DNA of 64,000 nucleotides from Clostridia bacterium (GCA_900769815.1 CAAGID010000030.1:62001-126000), one strand, 5' to 3'. Positions 34,498 to 44,211 are shown, counted from the first letter of the stretch. Translations and numbers: made by a program. Notes: generated from the letters alone by a model not told the origin.

Positions 34498-35940
34498 TTA
34501 TCCGTTCTTAAGTTCCTTCAGAAAAGAAAGCACTTTCTTTCTCCGAACGAACGCCCAAATAGTCAATAGAGCAATTATGGAATATCTCAGTATCGGCAAT
34601 TTGAATATTAAAAAAAAGCTAAAGCCACAGATCAAAAAGATCAACGAAATCGTCATTAGGATCCTAAAATCATATACCTTCACTCCCCCAAGATCCTTTT
34701 TGCAAACATTCCGCATGAAAACGAAATGCATTCCACAATACACAATATAGCAGATAAGTGTTGTATATCCCGCTGCGAAATACCCCCAAATAGGAATAGC
34801 CAAATAGTTAAGCAGTACATTCAGTAGGGCACCAATGACACTTGCAAGCGCAATTTTCCACGTTTTCTTATTGTAGAACTCAAACGCAGCAAACACATTA
34901 TATGCAAAGGTAAAATAAACACTCATAGCAATCGGGGGAATGATCCAAATCGCATCTGCGTAGGTTTTCGGCGCAAATATTGCAATAACCTCAGGTGCAA
35001 AAGCAATAAGTATTACATTGATAAACGCTATTCCAATCAAACAAGGATATATCGTTTTTGAAATATCCTCAAACTTTCTAGTTTTTATTTTGTGATAAAT
35101 CCAAGGACTCAATGTTGACAATAATGCCGTATTGAACAATCCCATTATCCGGGAAACTGAGTAAGCCAAATTATAAACTCCTGCTTCTCCGGAGCCAACC
35201 ATTGCATTTATCATAATGCGGTCAGCACTGTTCAACACAGTTTGCGATAAATAATGCGGAATTAACGGAATATTAAATGATAGTGCATATTTCCAAAACT
35301 TCTTAGAACAAAAAACCTTTCCACGTCGCATTTGGACGAAGAACAATCCACCATAGCAAATTAAGTCTACAAGCGCTAAACCTAAAATTCTAGCAAGCAC
35401 TTTATCTTCTGCATTAAGAACAAGAATAATTCCTAGTCCCGGCTTTGCGACAGATGCGCTCAAAGTAATCAAGACCAATGCCACATAGTTTAACTTTACG
35501 CGTTGTTCCACTACCCAAAAATTGAAGACAGCTGTTGACCATATCATAACCAGCATAGCAAGACACTGTACTGTGGTTAACCCAAGAAGCTCATTCCAGA
35601 AATTGCGGAACAAAAAATATAAAACTGTCCAGATAAAGGTCAAGGTCAGTGTTAGTCCTTGTAAGGAAGATGTAAATACATTTTTCTCCTCATCAAACTT
35701 AACTAGTCCCTGCATATAAACGCCCGCACTTAGGTTCAGCGTAATAAATACAGACAAGATATCCTGCCACGAAGAAAAGGAACTATATGCGCCGTACTCC
35801 GCTGTGGTTAAGAGCCTTGTGAAAATCGGGGTAGTAATAAAGGATATCCCTCTTTGCAGGAAAGTGCAAATCAATATCCAAATTGATGCCTTTACGCCTC
35901 GATTAAGAGCTTTATATTTTTGCAACAGTTTTCTTACCAT
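34498..35940 (-). CDS. Wzx-type oligosaccharide flippase
   Basis: 480 residues, about 12-14 membrane helices, MOP superfamily polysaccharide exporter. N-terminal T-P-I-F-T-R-L-L-T-T-A-E-Y-G is the classic Wzx signature. Moves lipid-linked repeat units across the membrane. Located between the polyol-phosphate transferase and a GT4 gene. Confidence 0.9.
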   Translation of the reverse strand: MVRKLLQKYKALNRGVKASIWILICTFLQRGISFITTPIFTRLLTTAEYGAYSSFSSWQDILSVFITLNLSAGVYMQGLVKFDEEKNVFTSSLQGLTLTLTFIWTVLYFLFRNFWNELLGLTTVQCLAMLVMIWSTAVFNFWVVEQRVKLNYVALVLITLSASVAKPGLGIILVLNAEDKVLARILGLALVDLICYGGLFFVQMRRGKVFCSKKFWKYALSFNIPLIPHYLSQTVLNSADRIMINAMVGSGEAGVYNLAYSVSRIMGLFNTALLSTLSPWIYHKIKTRKFEDISKTIYPCLIGIAFINVILIAFAPEVIAIFAPKTYADAIWIIPPIAMSVYFTFAYNVFAAFEFYNKKTWKIALASVIGALLNVLLNYLAIPIWGYFAAGYTTLICYIVYCGMHFVFMRNVCKKDLGGVKVYDFRILMTISLIFLICGFSFFLIFKLPILRYSIIALLTIWAFVRRKKVLSFLKELKNG

Positions 35941-35963
35941 GTTTTATTTCCTCACATTAGAAA

Positions 35964-37091
35964 TCAGCCCAAAGAACCCAATATTCCCTCTGCGCGTTTC
36001 TTCCAAGTGTATTTTTCAGTAAAGTCATTATAGGCGCGCTGTGCAATCTCGTCGCGCAACTGTTCGTCTCTTTGAAGCGCATCAATGGATTTAACCCAAG
36101 CATCAATATCGTCAGGATCACACATCAATCCGTTTTCACTGTGATGCATGACTTCCTTCAGCACATCCAGATCGGAACACAAGATCGGCTTTCCCCAAGA
36201 CATATATTCAAACAACTTCAAAGGTGACATCCATTTACCGATGTCGTTTTTATTGTCTGTCGCACCCGCAGTTCTGACGTTCCGCATATAGGGCGCGATC
36301 AGGCAATCCATCGCCATTCCGTATTGCTGTGCCTCGACCGGCTTTACGAAGCCGTAAAACGCTATGTTGTCGCATCCCTGCAACTGCTCCTTCCAAAAGT
36401 CAATATCCTTTTCCATTCCTCCAACGATATGGAAAAAGGTATTAGGGCATTTGGGAGCCAACTGGGAAATAATTTCCATTCCCTTTCCCTTATACAGATG
36501 TCCGATGTAGCCCAAATTGAGCATATTCTCGTACCGAATTTCATTTTTCGCCACCACATTGGGATCAACCGGATCGGCACCGTCGTGTGCTACGTGTATA
36601 AACTGCTCGTCCACGCCGTATTTGTCTACGTAAAAATTCTTCAACTGTTGGGAAATGACCACGAGCTTTTTTAGCTTTTTCATCCGCAACAGCATCTTAA
36701 ACTGCATGACGGCTTTCTTTCCCAATCCGTCGATTGCGGAATGGGATTCCCACACCGTTGCAAATCCCGAAGCAGCCGCCATTAGACAACAGGTTACGTC
36801 ACGGCTGTATACCAGATCAGCTTTTTCTTTTTTATAAACCCGCAACGTTCTCAGTGCATATCGCAACGCCCTCAATGGGAAGCGCTGGGGCCAGCGTGTA
36901 TATTGAATGGAAAAGTTTTTTCTGACGTTATAATAAGAAAACAGATCCACCGTATCGTCCCTAGCAATATCCGATGAAATCAAAAGCGTATCGTGCTCAA
37001 TATCAGAAAATGCCTGACACATTTTCATAATATGAATGCTGTTTGCCTCTCTGGAGGGAATTTTAGATATGGAACAATAAACGAGTTTCAT
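35964..37091 (-). CDS. Glycosyltransferase family 4
   Basis: 375 residues, GT-B fold. N-terminal half starts M-K-L-V-Y-C-S-I-S-K-I-P; C-terminal half has N-L-G-Y-I-G-H-L-Y-K-G-K-G and the donor-binding region S-P-L-K-L-F-E-Y-M-S-W-G-K-P-I-L-C-S-D. Cytoplasmic retaining transferase adding one sugar to the lipid-linked repeat. Its ATG overlaps the stop of the polymerase gene by 4 nt. Donor sugar unknown. Confidence 0.88.
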   Translation of the reverse strand: MKLVYCSISKIPSREANSIHIMKMCQAFSDIEHDTLLISSDIARDDTVDLFSYYNVRKNFSIQYTRWPQRFPLRALRYALRTLRVYKKEKADLVYSRDVTCCLMAAASGFATVWESHSAIDGLGKKAVMQFKMLLRMKKLKKLVVISQQLKNFYVDKYGVDEQFIHVAHDGADPVDPNVVAKNEIRYENMLNLGYIGHLYKGKGMEIISQLAPKCPNTFFHIVGGMEKDIDFWKEQLQGCDNIAFYGFVKPVEAQQYGMAMDCLIAPYMRNVRTAGATDNKNDIGKWMSPLKLFEYMSWGKPILCSDLDVLKEVMHHSENGLMCDPDDIDAWVKSIDALQRDEQLRDEIAQRAYNDFTEKYTWKKRAEGILGSLG

Positions 37092-38383
37092 TTTACTTTA
37101 TCTCCTGCCATCAGGCACTTTTCGTGTTGCTCTTGTTTCTGTTGCAAAAAGACGATCATAAAGAAGACAAATGGCATCGAGAAATGATGAATAAACGGTT
37201 CCTTGGCTTCTACAACTGCAATCGCAACAAAAAAGAACAACATGATAAACTTGATATCTCTATTTTTAATAGCAATAATGTTTTTTAACATTTCTTTATA
37301 CAGACAGACATAGAATACAACAGCCATAATAAGACCGTATCCAAAGTAAGCCTGCAGATAACCCGTATCAGACCGGCTAAGAACACCACTGCTGGAATAA
37401 CCTCGATAGATAGAGGTTCCTATGATAGTTTCGGCAGAAATGGGAGCCACCTCCTGTGCCTGAAGTGATGTCACAAAGGAGGAATTATCCGCACCACCCT
37501 CCAAAAGCTCCTTTATTTTTCTATAGATACCGAATTTCTCTATGGAAGAAAAGAATTCAGGATAAATAATAAGCAGTGCTCCACATCCCAAAAGTCCTAT
37601 AACAACGATCCAAATACCTTTAACAGAGAGCTTAGAAAATACAAGATACAATGTCACCAAAACCAAAAGCACGGCACCAAAAGCGAAGCCGGTAGAACCC
37701 GATAGTAAGGTAGCAAATAGAATAAATATATACCCAAGTGTGTATAACAGGAGACTTCTCTTTTTGATCATGAGATAGGCACCTGAAACCATTCCTATAA
37801 ACAGATTGACGGACAACAGTGCCTCTCCAGCTCCCAAGCCTGCAGCACGGTAGGGAGATAAATAGGAAAAGTTTGTATCCAAAACAAAGTGATTGTATAA
37901 AAAATACTTGACACTATCGCTAAAGTACTGTGATATAGCAATTGCAGCTTGTAAAAGTGTCGCAAAAAAAACTGCTTTAAAAAACTGCTCACTGTTATCA
38001 AAACAGTCGTACATAAAATAACAAATCAGCGGAACAAAAAAAACAAACAACAACGTTCTGGATAAAATAGATTCTCCATTAACAGAGGATCCAATATTAT
38101 TGATAATACCTAAAAGGAACACCCAACCAAGCATTACGATAGATAATACAAATATATTAATTATTGTTCTTCCCGATAATGTGGTTTTAGAAGGAAGTTT
38201 AATTATAAAATTTCTTCTGGCAAGAAACAATACCATGCATAAAAAGAATACCAGTTTTCTAGAGGTTAGAATATCAGGAACACCGATAGGCTGAACTTCA
38301 TATATAAAGAAAAACACCAATAATGTTTGCCATAATGTTTTTCGTGAAGATGATAATCCCTTGTCTTTTAATTCGTCTTTCAT
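37088..38383 (-). CDS. O-antigen polymerase/ligase-like membrane protein (Wzy)
   Basis: 431 residues with 11-12 predicted membrane helices and one large non-membrane loop (about 280-345), the pattern of Wzy polymerases and O-antigen ligases. Sequence motifs are weak in this family, so the call rests on topology and on location with flippase and glycosyltransferases. It would polymerise repeat units on the outer face of the membrane. Confidence 0.75.
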   Translation of the reverse strand: MKDELKDKGLSSSRKTLWQTLLVFFFIYEVQPIGVPDILTSRKLVFFLCMVLFLARRNFIIKLPSKTTLSGRTIINIFVLSIVMLGWVFLLGIINNIGSSVNGESILSRTLLFVFFVPLICYFMYDCFDNSEQFFKAVFFATLLQAAIAISQYFSDSVKYFLYNHFVLDTNFSYLSPYRAAGLGAGEALLSVNLFIGMVSGAYLMIKKRSLLLYTLGYIFILFATLLSGSTGFAFGAVLLVLVTLYLVFSKLSVKGIWIVVIGLLGCGALLIIYPEFFSSIEKFGIYRKIKELLEGGADNSSFVTSLQAQEVAPISAETIIGTSIYRGYSSSGVLSRSDTGYLQAYFGYGLIMAVVFYVCLYKEMLKNIIAIKNRDIKFIMLFFFVAIAVVEAKEPFIHHFSMPFVFFMIVFLQQKQEQHEKCLMAGDKVK

Positions 38384-38392
38384 AAACTCTCC

Positions 38393-39484
38393 TTAGATAC
38401 CCTTTTTCACAGTAGAGGTAATCACGTCCTGCCATGCTGTGAATATTCTTTGTTGAGAATGGGTTTTTGTAATTTGTTTTTCGTTATTCCTCAACTCCAG
38501 ATTATCACCATTGTCTAAAACAATTCGCATCTTTGTAATTAAGTCATCCTCATCGCCTGTCGTAAATAAATAACCGTTGACGCCATTTTGAATTAATTCT
38601 CTTGGTCCTCCGCAAGGGCAATCAGAACAAACAGCCGGAATTCCTAAGCACATTGCCTCCATCAAAGCATTCGGCATCCCTTCGTAATATGATGTCATCA
38701 CAAACAACCGTGCGCCATATATTTTATTCAAAACATCCGGATACGCACCCGCCAATATAATCTTTTTGCATGCGGTTTCCTGTATCAGTGCACTCAAATT
38801 TGCTTTTAACGGACCTTCTCCATATATTTCTAAAGTCAATTCCGGATAATATTTACTGATTTTTGAAAATGCCCGAATGAGCAACTCATAATTTTTTTGC
38901 TTTGACAGTCTGCCTACTGCTACAACGCGATTATCCTGTTTTCTTATAGGATAATCCTCAAATTTGAGATAGACAGGGTTATGAATGACAACACCTTTTC
39001 TCTGGATCTCTTCAGAAAAATATGCTTTAGCATCGCTGGTTTGGAAAACGATCTTGGATACTGCTTTTAGTGCCACATATCGCATCAACTTCGCCAATTT
39101 ACCATATTCGAGGTTGGGATCATTTCTCTCAGAATAAATCATAGGTATACTTTTCGCACAACCGGAAATTACAGCATAAAAAACAGGCTGAATCCAATAA
39201 CTGATAATAACATCTGGATTGATTTGCCGAATGATACGCTTTGTAAATTGGAGTATCTTCATATGCATAGCAAGTTTTCCGGAGTTCGCAATTTTATTTC
39301 CGATAAAGCATACATTTTCGGCTACAGGATATGCCTGTGCATCGCCTTCCACAGAGACCAGATACACTTCATTTTCACAATTTTCGGAAAGCCAATTTGC
39401 CAGATTGATTATAGACTTCTCGGCACCGCCGTATATATTGCCAGCCTTACTTACAGAAAGGCACGCCATCAACATAATTTTCAT
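38393..39484 (-). CDS. Glycosyltransferase family 4
   Basis: 363 residues, GT-B fold. Clear elements: V-A-V-G-R-L-S-K-Q-K-N-Y-E-L-L, I-Y-G-E-G-P-L, and Y-E-G-M-P-N-A-L-M-E-A-M-C-L-G-I-P-A-V with the EX7E-type donor site. Very similar in layout to GalNAc/GlcNAc transferases such as PglA/PglJ, but specificity is not readable. Overlaps the upstream GT4 gene by 4 nt. Confidence 0.9.
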   Translation of the reverse strand: MKIMLMACLSVSKAGNIYGGAEKSIINLANWLSENCENEVYLVSVEGDAQAYPVAENVCFIGNKIANSGKLAMHMKILQFTKRIIRQINPDVIISYWIQPVFYAVISGCAKSIPMIYSERNDPNLEYGKLAKLMRYVALKAVSKIVFQTSDAKAYFSEEIQRKGVVIHNPVYLKFEDYPIRKQDNRVVAVGRLSKQKNYELLIRAFSKISKYYPELTLEIYGEGPLKANLSALIQETACKKIILAGAYPDVLNKIYGARLFVMTSYYEGMPNALMEAMCLGIPAVCSDCPCGGPRELIQNGVNGYLFTTGDEDDLITKMRIVLDNGDNLELRNNEKQITKTHSQQRIFTAWQDVITSTVKKGI

Positions 39485-40584
39485 AGTTTTTTACCCATAT
39501 TACATATTTCAGACAATTTATGAAATGAAGCAAGTGCTATCTGTTCCCATGAATATGTATTTCTTACATATTCCTTACAACGACTAATATATAAATCTTG
39601 ACAATTTAAATAATCTTTCTTTGCCTTTAACAAGGCATTTGCAATACTTTCACTATCCAATTCTGTTCCCCAGCCAAGATTCTGCTCTACCACTTCATTC
39701 ATCACATTTGTTCCAGGTGTTACCAAACAAGGATTTCCGTATTTCCATGCCTCTAGTACTGTCATAGGAAATCCTTCATACCGTGAGGTCAGTAACATAA
39801 TTCCGTGTCTTTCCAACAACTTTTTCTGTGCATCTCCGTAGATCGGGCCACAATTCGTTACCTTCAAAGAACGGTAATTCCTGATTCTGTTATTTATATA
39901 GTCAATACTTTTCTCTGAACCAGTACCATAGAGTTCTATCTGTATAACCGCATCCTTTTGTTCCAGGATATCCAGTGCATCAAACAAATAATCCAGTCCC
40001 TTATGGTTAATATCAAATCTACCAATAAAATAGAAAGACCAATTCTCTTGCGGTACATATTCGGCAACTATTTCATCGGTTTTTATACCATTAGGAATCA
40101 CCAAATCACATAAGGTGCAATATTTCGAATCTGCCTTTTCGTTCTCATTCAGAAAAATATAACCCTTTGCTTTTTTCATAAAGGATCGCAATATCAAATG
40201 ATTTGCTACCAACTTTTTGTATTTGGATTTTGTCAATGCTGCCTCACCAAAGGATCCATGTGGCTCGATAAAATACGGTATCCCCAATTTAATAAGCGTT
40301 TTATAAAATTTAAGGTATTCAAAATAATAATGACTATGAAAAATAACCACATCCGGGTCAACGCTATGAACAAAGGATTCAAAAGACCGATCTCCCAAAC
40401 AATTAAAATATGGAGAACTCATTTGAGATATGTCTGCTTTAACCGACAGAACGCTTGCTTCAAAACCCTTTATTTCATTTTGTGCATTTACTAAATTTCT
40501 CAAAACGACCGGTATTCCTCCTGAAAGATTTAAATGTGTCGCTGTAACGTGTAATAGTCTCATTGTTTTCACGGCAACAACCAT
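39481..40584 (-). CDS. Glycosyltransferase family 4
   Basis: 367 residues, GT-B fold with N-L-S-G-G-I-P-V-V-L near the N terminus, I-G-R-F-D-I-N-H-K-G-L and S-R-Y-E-G-F-P-M-T-V-L-E-A-W. The start is unsure: no strong ribosome binding site is seen for ATG 40584, and ATG 40563 (M-R-L-L-H-V-T-A) is a plausible alternative matching family N termini. An 85-nt gap separates it from the acetyltransferase gene. Confidence 0.87.
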   Translation of the reverse strand: MVVAVKTMRLLHVTATHLNLSGGIPVVLRNLVNAQNEIKGFEASVLSVKADISQMSSPYFNCLGDRSFESFVHSVDPDVVIFHSHYYFEYLKFYKTLIKLGIPYFIEPHGSFGEAALTKSKYKKLVANHLILRSFMKKAKGYIFLNENEKADSKYCTLCDLVIPNGIKTDEIVAEYVPQENWSFYFIGRFDINHKGLDYLFDALDILEQKDAVIQIELYGTGSEKSIDYINNRIRNYRSLKVTNCGPIYGDAQKKLLERHGIMLLTSRYEGFPMTVLEAWKYGNPCLVTPGTNVMNEVVEQNLGWGTELDSESIANALLKAKKDYLNCQDLYISRCKEYVRNTYSWEQIALASFHKLSEICNMGKKL

Positions 40585-40669
40585 TAATATTTTGTTGCCA
40601 TACCTCTTTCTTCAATATATTGGGATAAACAATCAATACAGCTATCTTACTAAAACATATCCTGTTTTA

Positions 40670-41128
40670 TCAATCAAGCCGTTTAATTAACTTCGCCGGA
40701 ATTCCTCCATACAAGCATCCTGACTCTTTCAGATCCGATGTCACAACGGCTCCCGCTGCTACTATTGAATGATCTGCAATATTTACACCGGAACAGATCG
40801 TTACATTTGCACACAGCCATACATTGTTTCCTACGTTGATAGGTCTTTCAATATGCATGTCCTCGTTTTCTGCTCTTTCCCACCACTTCGTTGTATCTAA
40901 TCCTGTAGAGATAATTGCAACTCCATGCGAAAGAACGCAAGCATCTCCGATCGTTACATTGCCAACCGCATTTATAAATACATTATCGTTGATATGTACC
41001 TTCTTGCCAAGCTTTAAGCGTTTTTTAAAATACACACGCGGTACCTCATATAAAACAGCCTGGGAAAACTGTGGAAAGATACTCTTAAATAATGTGGTTT
41101 TAATTTTTCGATATATTCTACCGACCAA
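40670..41128 (-). CDS. Hexapeptide-repeat acyltransferase
   Basis: 152 residues, left-handed beta-helix with repeats such as I-N-D-N-V-F-I, V-T-I-G-D-A-C-V and V-T-I-C-S-G-V-N-I and the C-terminal A-A-G-A-V-V-T plus G-I-P-A-K-L-I. Resembles WcaF/NodL/CysE-type acetyltransferases that put acetyl groups on glycans. Start is TTG 41128, 8 nt after GAGGAAG; the gene begins 5 nt after the GT2 stop. Confidence 0.88.
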   Translation of the reverse strand: MVGRIYRKIKTTLFKSIFPQFSQAVLYEVPRVYFKKRLKLGKKVHINDNVFINAVGNVTIGDACVLSHGVAIISTGLDTTKWWERAENEDMHIERPINVGNNVWLCANVTICSGVNIADHSIVAAGAVVTSDLKESGCLYGGIPAKLIKRLD

Positions 41129-41133
41129 CTATA

Positions 41134-41952
41134 TCACTTCCTCAAAAATTTTTTATACACCCAATATTGAATTTTGACCGGCATCAAAAACATTCCGGTT
41201 TGAGCCACTGCCACAATCATATAGTCAGCAAAGCTTGCGTAGCCCATTTTCCAAAAACGTTTAATAGTATCAATGTAACTTTTTGTGTTTTCCCAACTTT
41301 TGCGACGTTTTGCAAGATCGTCATTAGATCGGAAATACAAAAGTGATTCCCCGATGTTTTGTGCTTTACAGCCTGAGAAAAGCATTCTTCCAAAGAGATC
41401 AACGTCTTGATTTCTTCTTAAATCTGAATATCCACCATTTTCAAGCACCTTGTTTTTCCTGTACATTACGGCAGGGTGATTAAATGCGCTGCGCTTTTTT
41501 GCAAAGTTATAAATATCATCGTGCTTTTCAGGAACTTCACGAACTGAAACAACTTCATCGGGGGAAGAATAAAATTCATCTACAAAAGAACCCACAATGC
41601 TTAATTCCGGATTCATTTCAAACACCTTTAATTGCTTTTCGCAACGCTCCGATTTTGATATATCATCTGTATCCATACGCGCAACAAGCTCGTTCTTGCA
41701 TTCTTTCAGACCCTCATTCAAAGCTAAGCCTAAACCTATGTTTTCTTTATTAACTACGATCGAAAACAATCCAGGATATTTGTCTGTATATTCTTTTATA
41801 ACCGCATACAATTCATCATTTAACGGACCATCTTCTACTATAACAATCTCATCAGGTAAAACTGTTTGGTTGATCATACTATCAATGGCCATCCGTAAAT
41901 ATTCAGGCTTTTCTTTTACATACAAAGACATAAGTACGCTGTAGTTTTCCAT
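41134..41952 (-). CDS. Glycosyltransferase family 2
   Basis: 272 residues, GT-A fold: S-V-L-M-S-L-Y near the N terminus, V-E-D-G-P-L, A-R-M-D-T-D-D-I-S containing the DxD metal site, and a possible base-containing R-N-Q-D-V-D-L. Resembles amylovoran/AmsE-type transferases. It follows the initiating transferase gene by 5 nt and probably adds an early sugar. Confidence 0.9.
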   Translation of the reverse strand: MENYSVLMSLYVKEKPEYLRMAIDSMINQTVLPDEIVIVEDGPLNDELYAVIKEYTDKYPGLFSIVVNKENIGLGLALNEGLKECKNELVARMDTDDISKSERCEKQLKVFEMNPELSIVGSFVDEFYSSPDEVVSVREVPEKHDDIYNFAKKRSAFNHPAVMYRKNKVLENGGYSDLRRNQDVDLFGRMLFSGCKAQNIGESLLYFRSNDDLAKRRKSWENTKSYIDTIKRFWKMGYASFADYMIVAVAQTGMFLMPVKIQYWVYKKFLRK

Positions 41953-41957
41953 ACTAA

Positions 41958-42653
41958 TTAACTCCTCAACATTTCTTTTGCTTCTGCCTGCTTTGCATCA
42001 TAAGTCTCTTGATCTACTTTACCTTCCATCAGCAACCAATCACCAAAGTCCATATCAGATACAGTACCCTCACGAACTGTGTCACTTCTTTTGAGAACCT
42101 TGCCAACTGTCTGGAAAATGATTTTCATATCACCGATAAACGTGATGCCTTTGTCTATGTATTCAAGATCGAATTCAATTTTCTGTTCCCAAGTAATATT
42201 GTTGCGCCCGTTTACTTGTGCAAGTCCGGTCAAACCGGGACGAACATCGTGCCTTCTTCGCTGTTCTTCTGTCATAAAAACGCAATCCCGAACCAAGAAG
42301 GGTCTTGGACCGACTATTGAAATGTGCGCTAAGGCTATATTGGCTAAAGATGGAAGCTCGTCAAGTGACGTGCTACGGAGCCACGCACCATACTTTCCGA
42401 GACGCTGATCATCTGGAAGAAGATTTCCGTCTTTATCTTTTGCGTTACTCATAGTGCGAAATTTTATCAACTTGAAAATCTTTTCTTTTCCATCTTTACC
42501 TTTCTTACCGGGTCTTGGCTGAAAGAAAAACGGATTACCTTTCATAGCAATTGCACCAACCACAGTCAAGATAAGCAGGATTGGAGACAACACAAGCAAA
42601 ACTATCACAGATAATATGAAATCTATCAATCTCTTAAAAAACTTTGCGTACAT
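41958..42653 (-). CDS. Initiating phosphoglycosyl transferase (PglC/WbaP-like sugar transferase)
   Basis: 231 residues. One N-terminal membrane helix (F-I-L-S-V-I-V-L-L-V-L-S-P-I), the conserved K-F-R-T-M, the catalytic S-L-D-E-L-P (Asp-Glu dyad) and V-G-P-R-P followed by R-P-G-L-T-G-L-A-Q-V-N-G-R. Monotopic enzyme that places sugar 1-phosphate on undecaprenyl phosphate, starting each repeat unit. The C-terminal tail (about 190-231) is longer than in minimal PglC. Second gene of the operon, behind the aminotransferase, a pairing typical of amino-sugar initiation. Confidence 0.92.
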   Translation of the reverse strand: MYAKFFKRLIDFILSVIVLLVLSPILLILTVVGAIAMKGNPFFFQPRPGKKGKDGKEKIFKLIKFRTMSNAKDKDGNLLPDDQRLGKYGAWLRSTSLDELPSLANIALAHISIVGPRPFLVRDCVFMTEEQRRRHDVRPGLTGLAQVNGRNNITWEQKIEFDLEYIDKGITFIGDMKIIFQTVGKVLKRSDTVREGTVSDMDFGDWLLMEGKVDQETYDAKQAEAKEMLRS

Positions 42654-42673
42654 TATCTATTCCTCTTTCAAAT

Positions 42674-43951
42674 TTAATTGAAACAGCTTCTAATAATCTC
42701 TATCACCTTGTCCTGTTCCTCAGAAGGCATCTTATTGTCAGACGGCAAACACAAACCGCGTTCAAAGATATCCGCACCCACATCCACACAACTGCCGGCA
42801 ATATAGGCGTTGGTTCTGCAACGTCCGCTGCCATCGCGGGTTACAAATTCGTGCATACGATACATCGGCTGCATATGCATCGGTTTCCAAATTGGTCTGC
42901 CTTCGACGTTATATTTAGCGAGAGTTTCTAAAATTTCTGTCGGACAAGTCTTACCCGGCTCTTTTATGTACAATGCCGTTGAATCATCTCTGACCTGCTT
43001 GCACATATAATCCTTGCTGATGATCATAGCAGACAGCCAATAGTTCGGTTCTGTGCCATCCATAATCGGATTCATTTGTACCGGCAAGTCCTTGAAGCCG
43101 TCACGGTAACGCTCATAAATCGCTTTTTTCTGTGCGATGTGTTCTTCCAAGTAAGGGTACTGGCCACGTACAACACCTGCAATCACGTTGCTCATACGAT
43201 AATTATAGCCGACTTCCTCGTGCTGATACCATGGAGCGTTTTCTCTTGCTTGCGTTGACCACTTGCGAGCTTTATTCGCAACCTCGATATCGTTTGTCAA
43301 AAGACAGCCACCAGCAGAGCCGGTGATGATCTTATTGCCGTTGTAGCTGATCGCAGAGTAATTACCAAAAGAACCGCACTGTCTGCCGTTAATAGTTGCG
43401 CCCATTGCTTCTGCCGCATCTTCAATCAGAAGCGCACCGTGCTTCTCACAAATTTCCTTAATCAAATCCATTCTTCCGGGGAAGCCGTACAGTTCTGCAG
43501 AAACGACTAATTTCACATCGGGATACATTTCAAATGCTTTTTCAAGTGCTACAGGATCCATATTCCATGAATCTGATTCCGTGTCAATAAATACAGGAAT
43601 ACCACCCTCATAAACAACAGGATTTAATGTGGCATCAAAGGTCATATCGGAGCAAAATACTCGTTTGCCCTCCAATGCACCGTGACTGATTGCAGGTTTA
43701 CCGTAAAGTGTTTCGCCTGCGTGTTTAATTGCCAAATGAAGTGCAGCAGTACAACAAGACAGACCCACCGCATATTTCATCTCTGCCTTTTCGGCGGCTA
43801 TACGCTCAACCTCGTTGATATTCTCGCCAACCGTACTCATCCAGTTTGTATCATAAGCCTGCTGAACATATTTCATTTCCTCGCCGTGCATTGTCGGTGT
43901 AGCAAGCCAGACCTTTTTCTCAAACGGTGCAAACTGTTTTGAATCTTTCAT
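42674..43951 (-). CDS. DegT/DnrJ/EryC1/StrS sugar aminotransferase
   Basis: 425 residues, PLP-dependent enzyme that aminates a keto-NDP-sugar. D-A-A-E-A-M-G-A supplies the PLP-binding aspartate, and the lysine is in S-Y-N-G-N-K-I-I-T-G. The sequence resembles the PglE/PseC group that makes bacillosamine-like sugars, but no 4,6-dehydratase is in the locus, so the substrate must be made elsewhere. First gene of the 18-gene locus, following a leader of about 140 nt. Confidence 0.9.
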   Translation of the reverse strand: MKDSKQFAPFEKKVWLATPTMHGEEMKYVQQAYDTNWMSTVGENINEVERIAAEKAEMKYAVGLSCCTAALHLAIKHAGETLYGKPAISHGALEGKRVFCSDMTFDATLNPVVYEGGIPVFIDTESDSWNMDPVALEKAFEMYPDVKLVVSAELYGFPGRMDLIKEICEKHGALLIEDAAEAMGATINGRQCGSFGNYSAISYNGNKIITGSAGGCLLTNDIEVANKARKWSTQARENAPWYQHEEVGYNYRMSNVIAGVVRGQYPYLEEHIAQKKAIYERYRDGFKDLPVQMNPIMDGTEPNYWLSAMIISKDYMCKQVRDDSTALYIKEPGKTCPTEILETLAKYNVEGRPIWKPMHMQPMYRMHEFVTRDGSGRCRTNAYIAGSCVDVGADIFERGLCLPSDNKMPSEEQDKVIEIIRSCFN

Positions 43952-43972
43952 TTACTAAATACCTCGAATTTG

Positions 43973-44059
43973 TTATTTTTTGTCTCTGTAATTTTTACAC
44001 TTACTCATACTGCAAATCTTAGTTCTCTCACTGTGCTTTGTTCTTTTCTTACGAATCAT
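43973..44059 (-). CDS. Possible 28-residue basic leader peptide of the polysaccharide operon
   Basis: In the transcribed leader, ATG 44059 opens a 28-codon frame ending at TAA 43975-43973, 21 nt before the aminotransferase start. The peptide is very rich in Lys and Arg (M-I-R-K-K-R-T-K-H-S, later C-K-N-Y-R-D-K-K). Its ribosome binding site is weak (GTAAGT), so translation is uncertain. It could be an attenuation-type leader or chance. Confidence 0.25.
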   Translation of the reverse strand: MIRKKRTKHSERTKICSMSKCKNYRDKK

Positions 44060-44097
44060 ACTTACGCAATAATTCAATCAAACTGCATTCGTTACAT

Positions 44098-44126
44098 ATA
44101 ATAACACAGTATATGCGTTTTGTCAA
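44098..44126 (-). promoter_or_regulatory. Promoter of the polysaccharide locus
   Basis: Minus strand -35 TTGACA (44126-44121), 17-bp spacer, -10 TATTAT (44103-44098). It is the only good promoter seen upstream of the 18 co-directional genes. Confidence 0.75.
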
Positions 44127-44195
44127 TGTATTGCTAAATTTTGAACATGAAAATATATGTATAAATGACAATGATTGGTAACACTTTTTCTACCA

Positions 44196-44211
44196 TTTTG
44201 AGGACTCAAAA
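44196..44211. promoter_or_regulatory. Palindrome upstream of the polysaccharide promoter
   Basis: TTTTGAG-GA-CTCAAAA, perfect 7-bp arms around 2 bp, 70 bp upstream of the -35 box. Looks like a site for a dimeric regulator. A 12-bp match (TGAGTCCTCAAA) lies at 24251-24262 beyond the far end of the locus. Confidence 0.4.

Noticed and set aside
41958..43951. Complete bacillosamine pathway
   Set aside because: An aminotransferase and a PglC-like transferase are present, but no 4,6-dehydratase, and the one acyltransferase gene is not of the PglD type by its visible layout, so the pathway cannot be claimed from this window.
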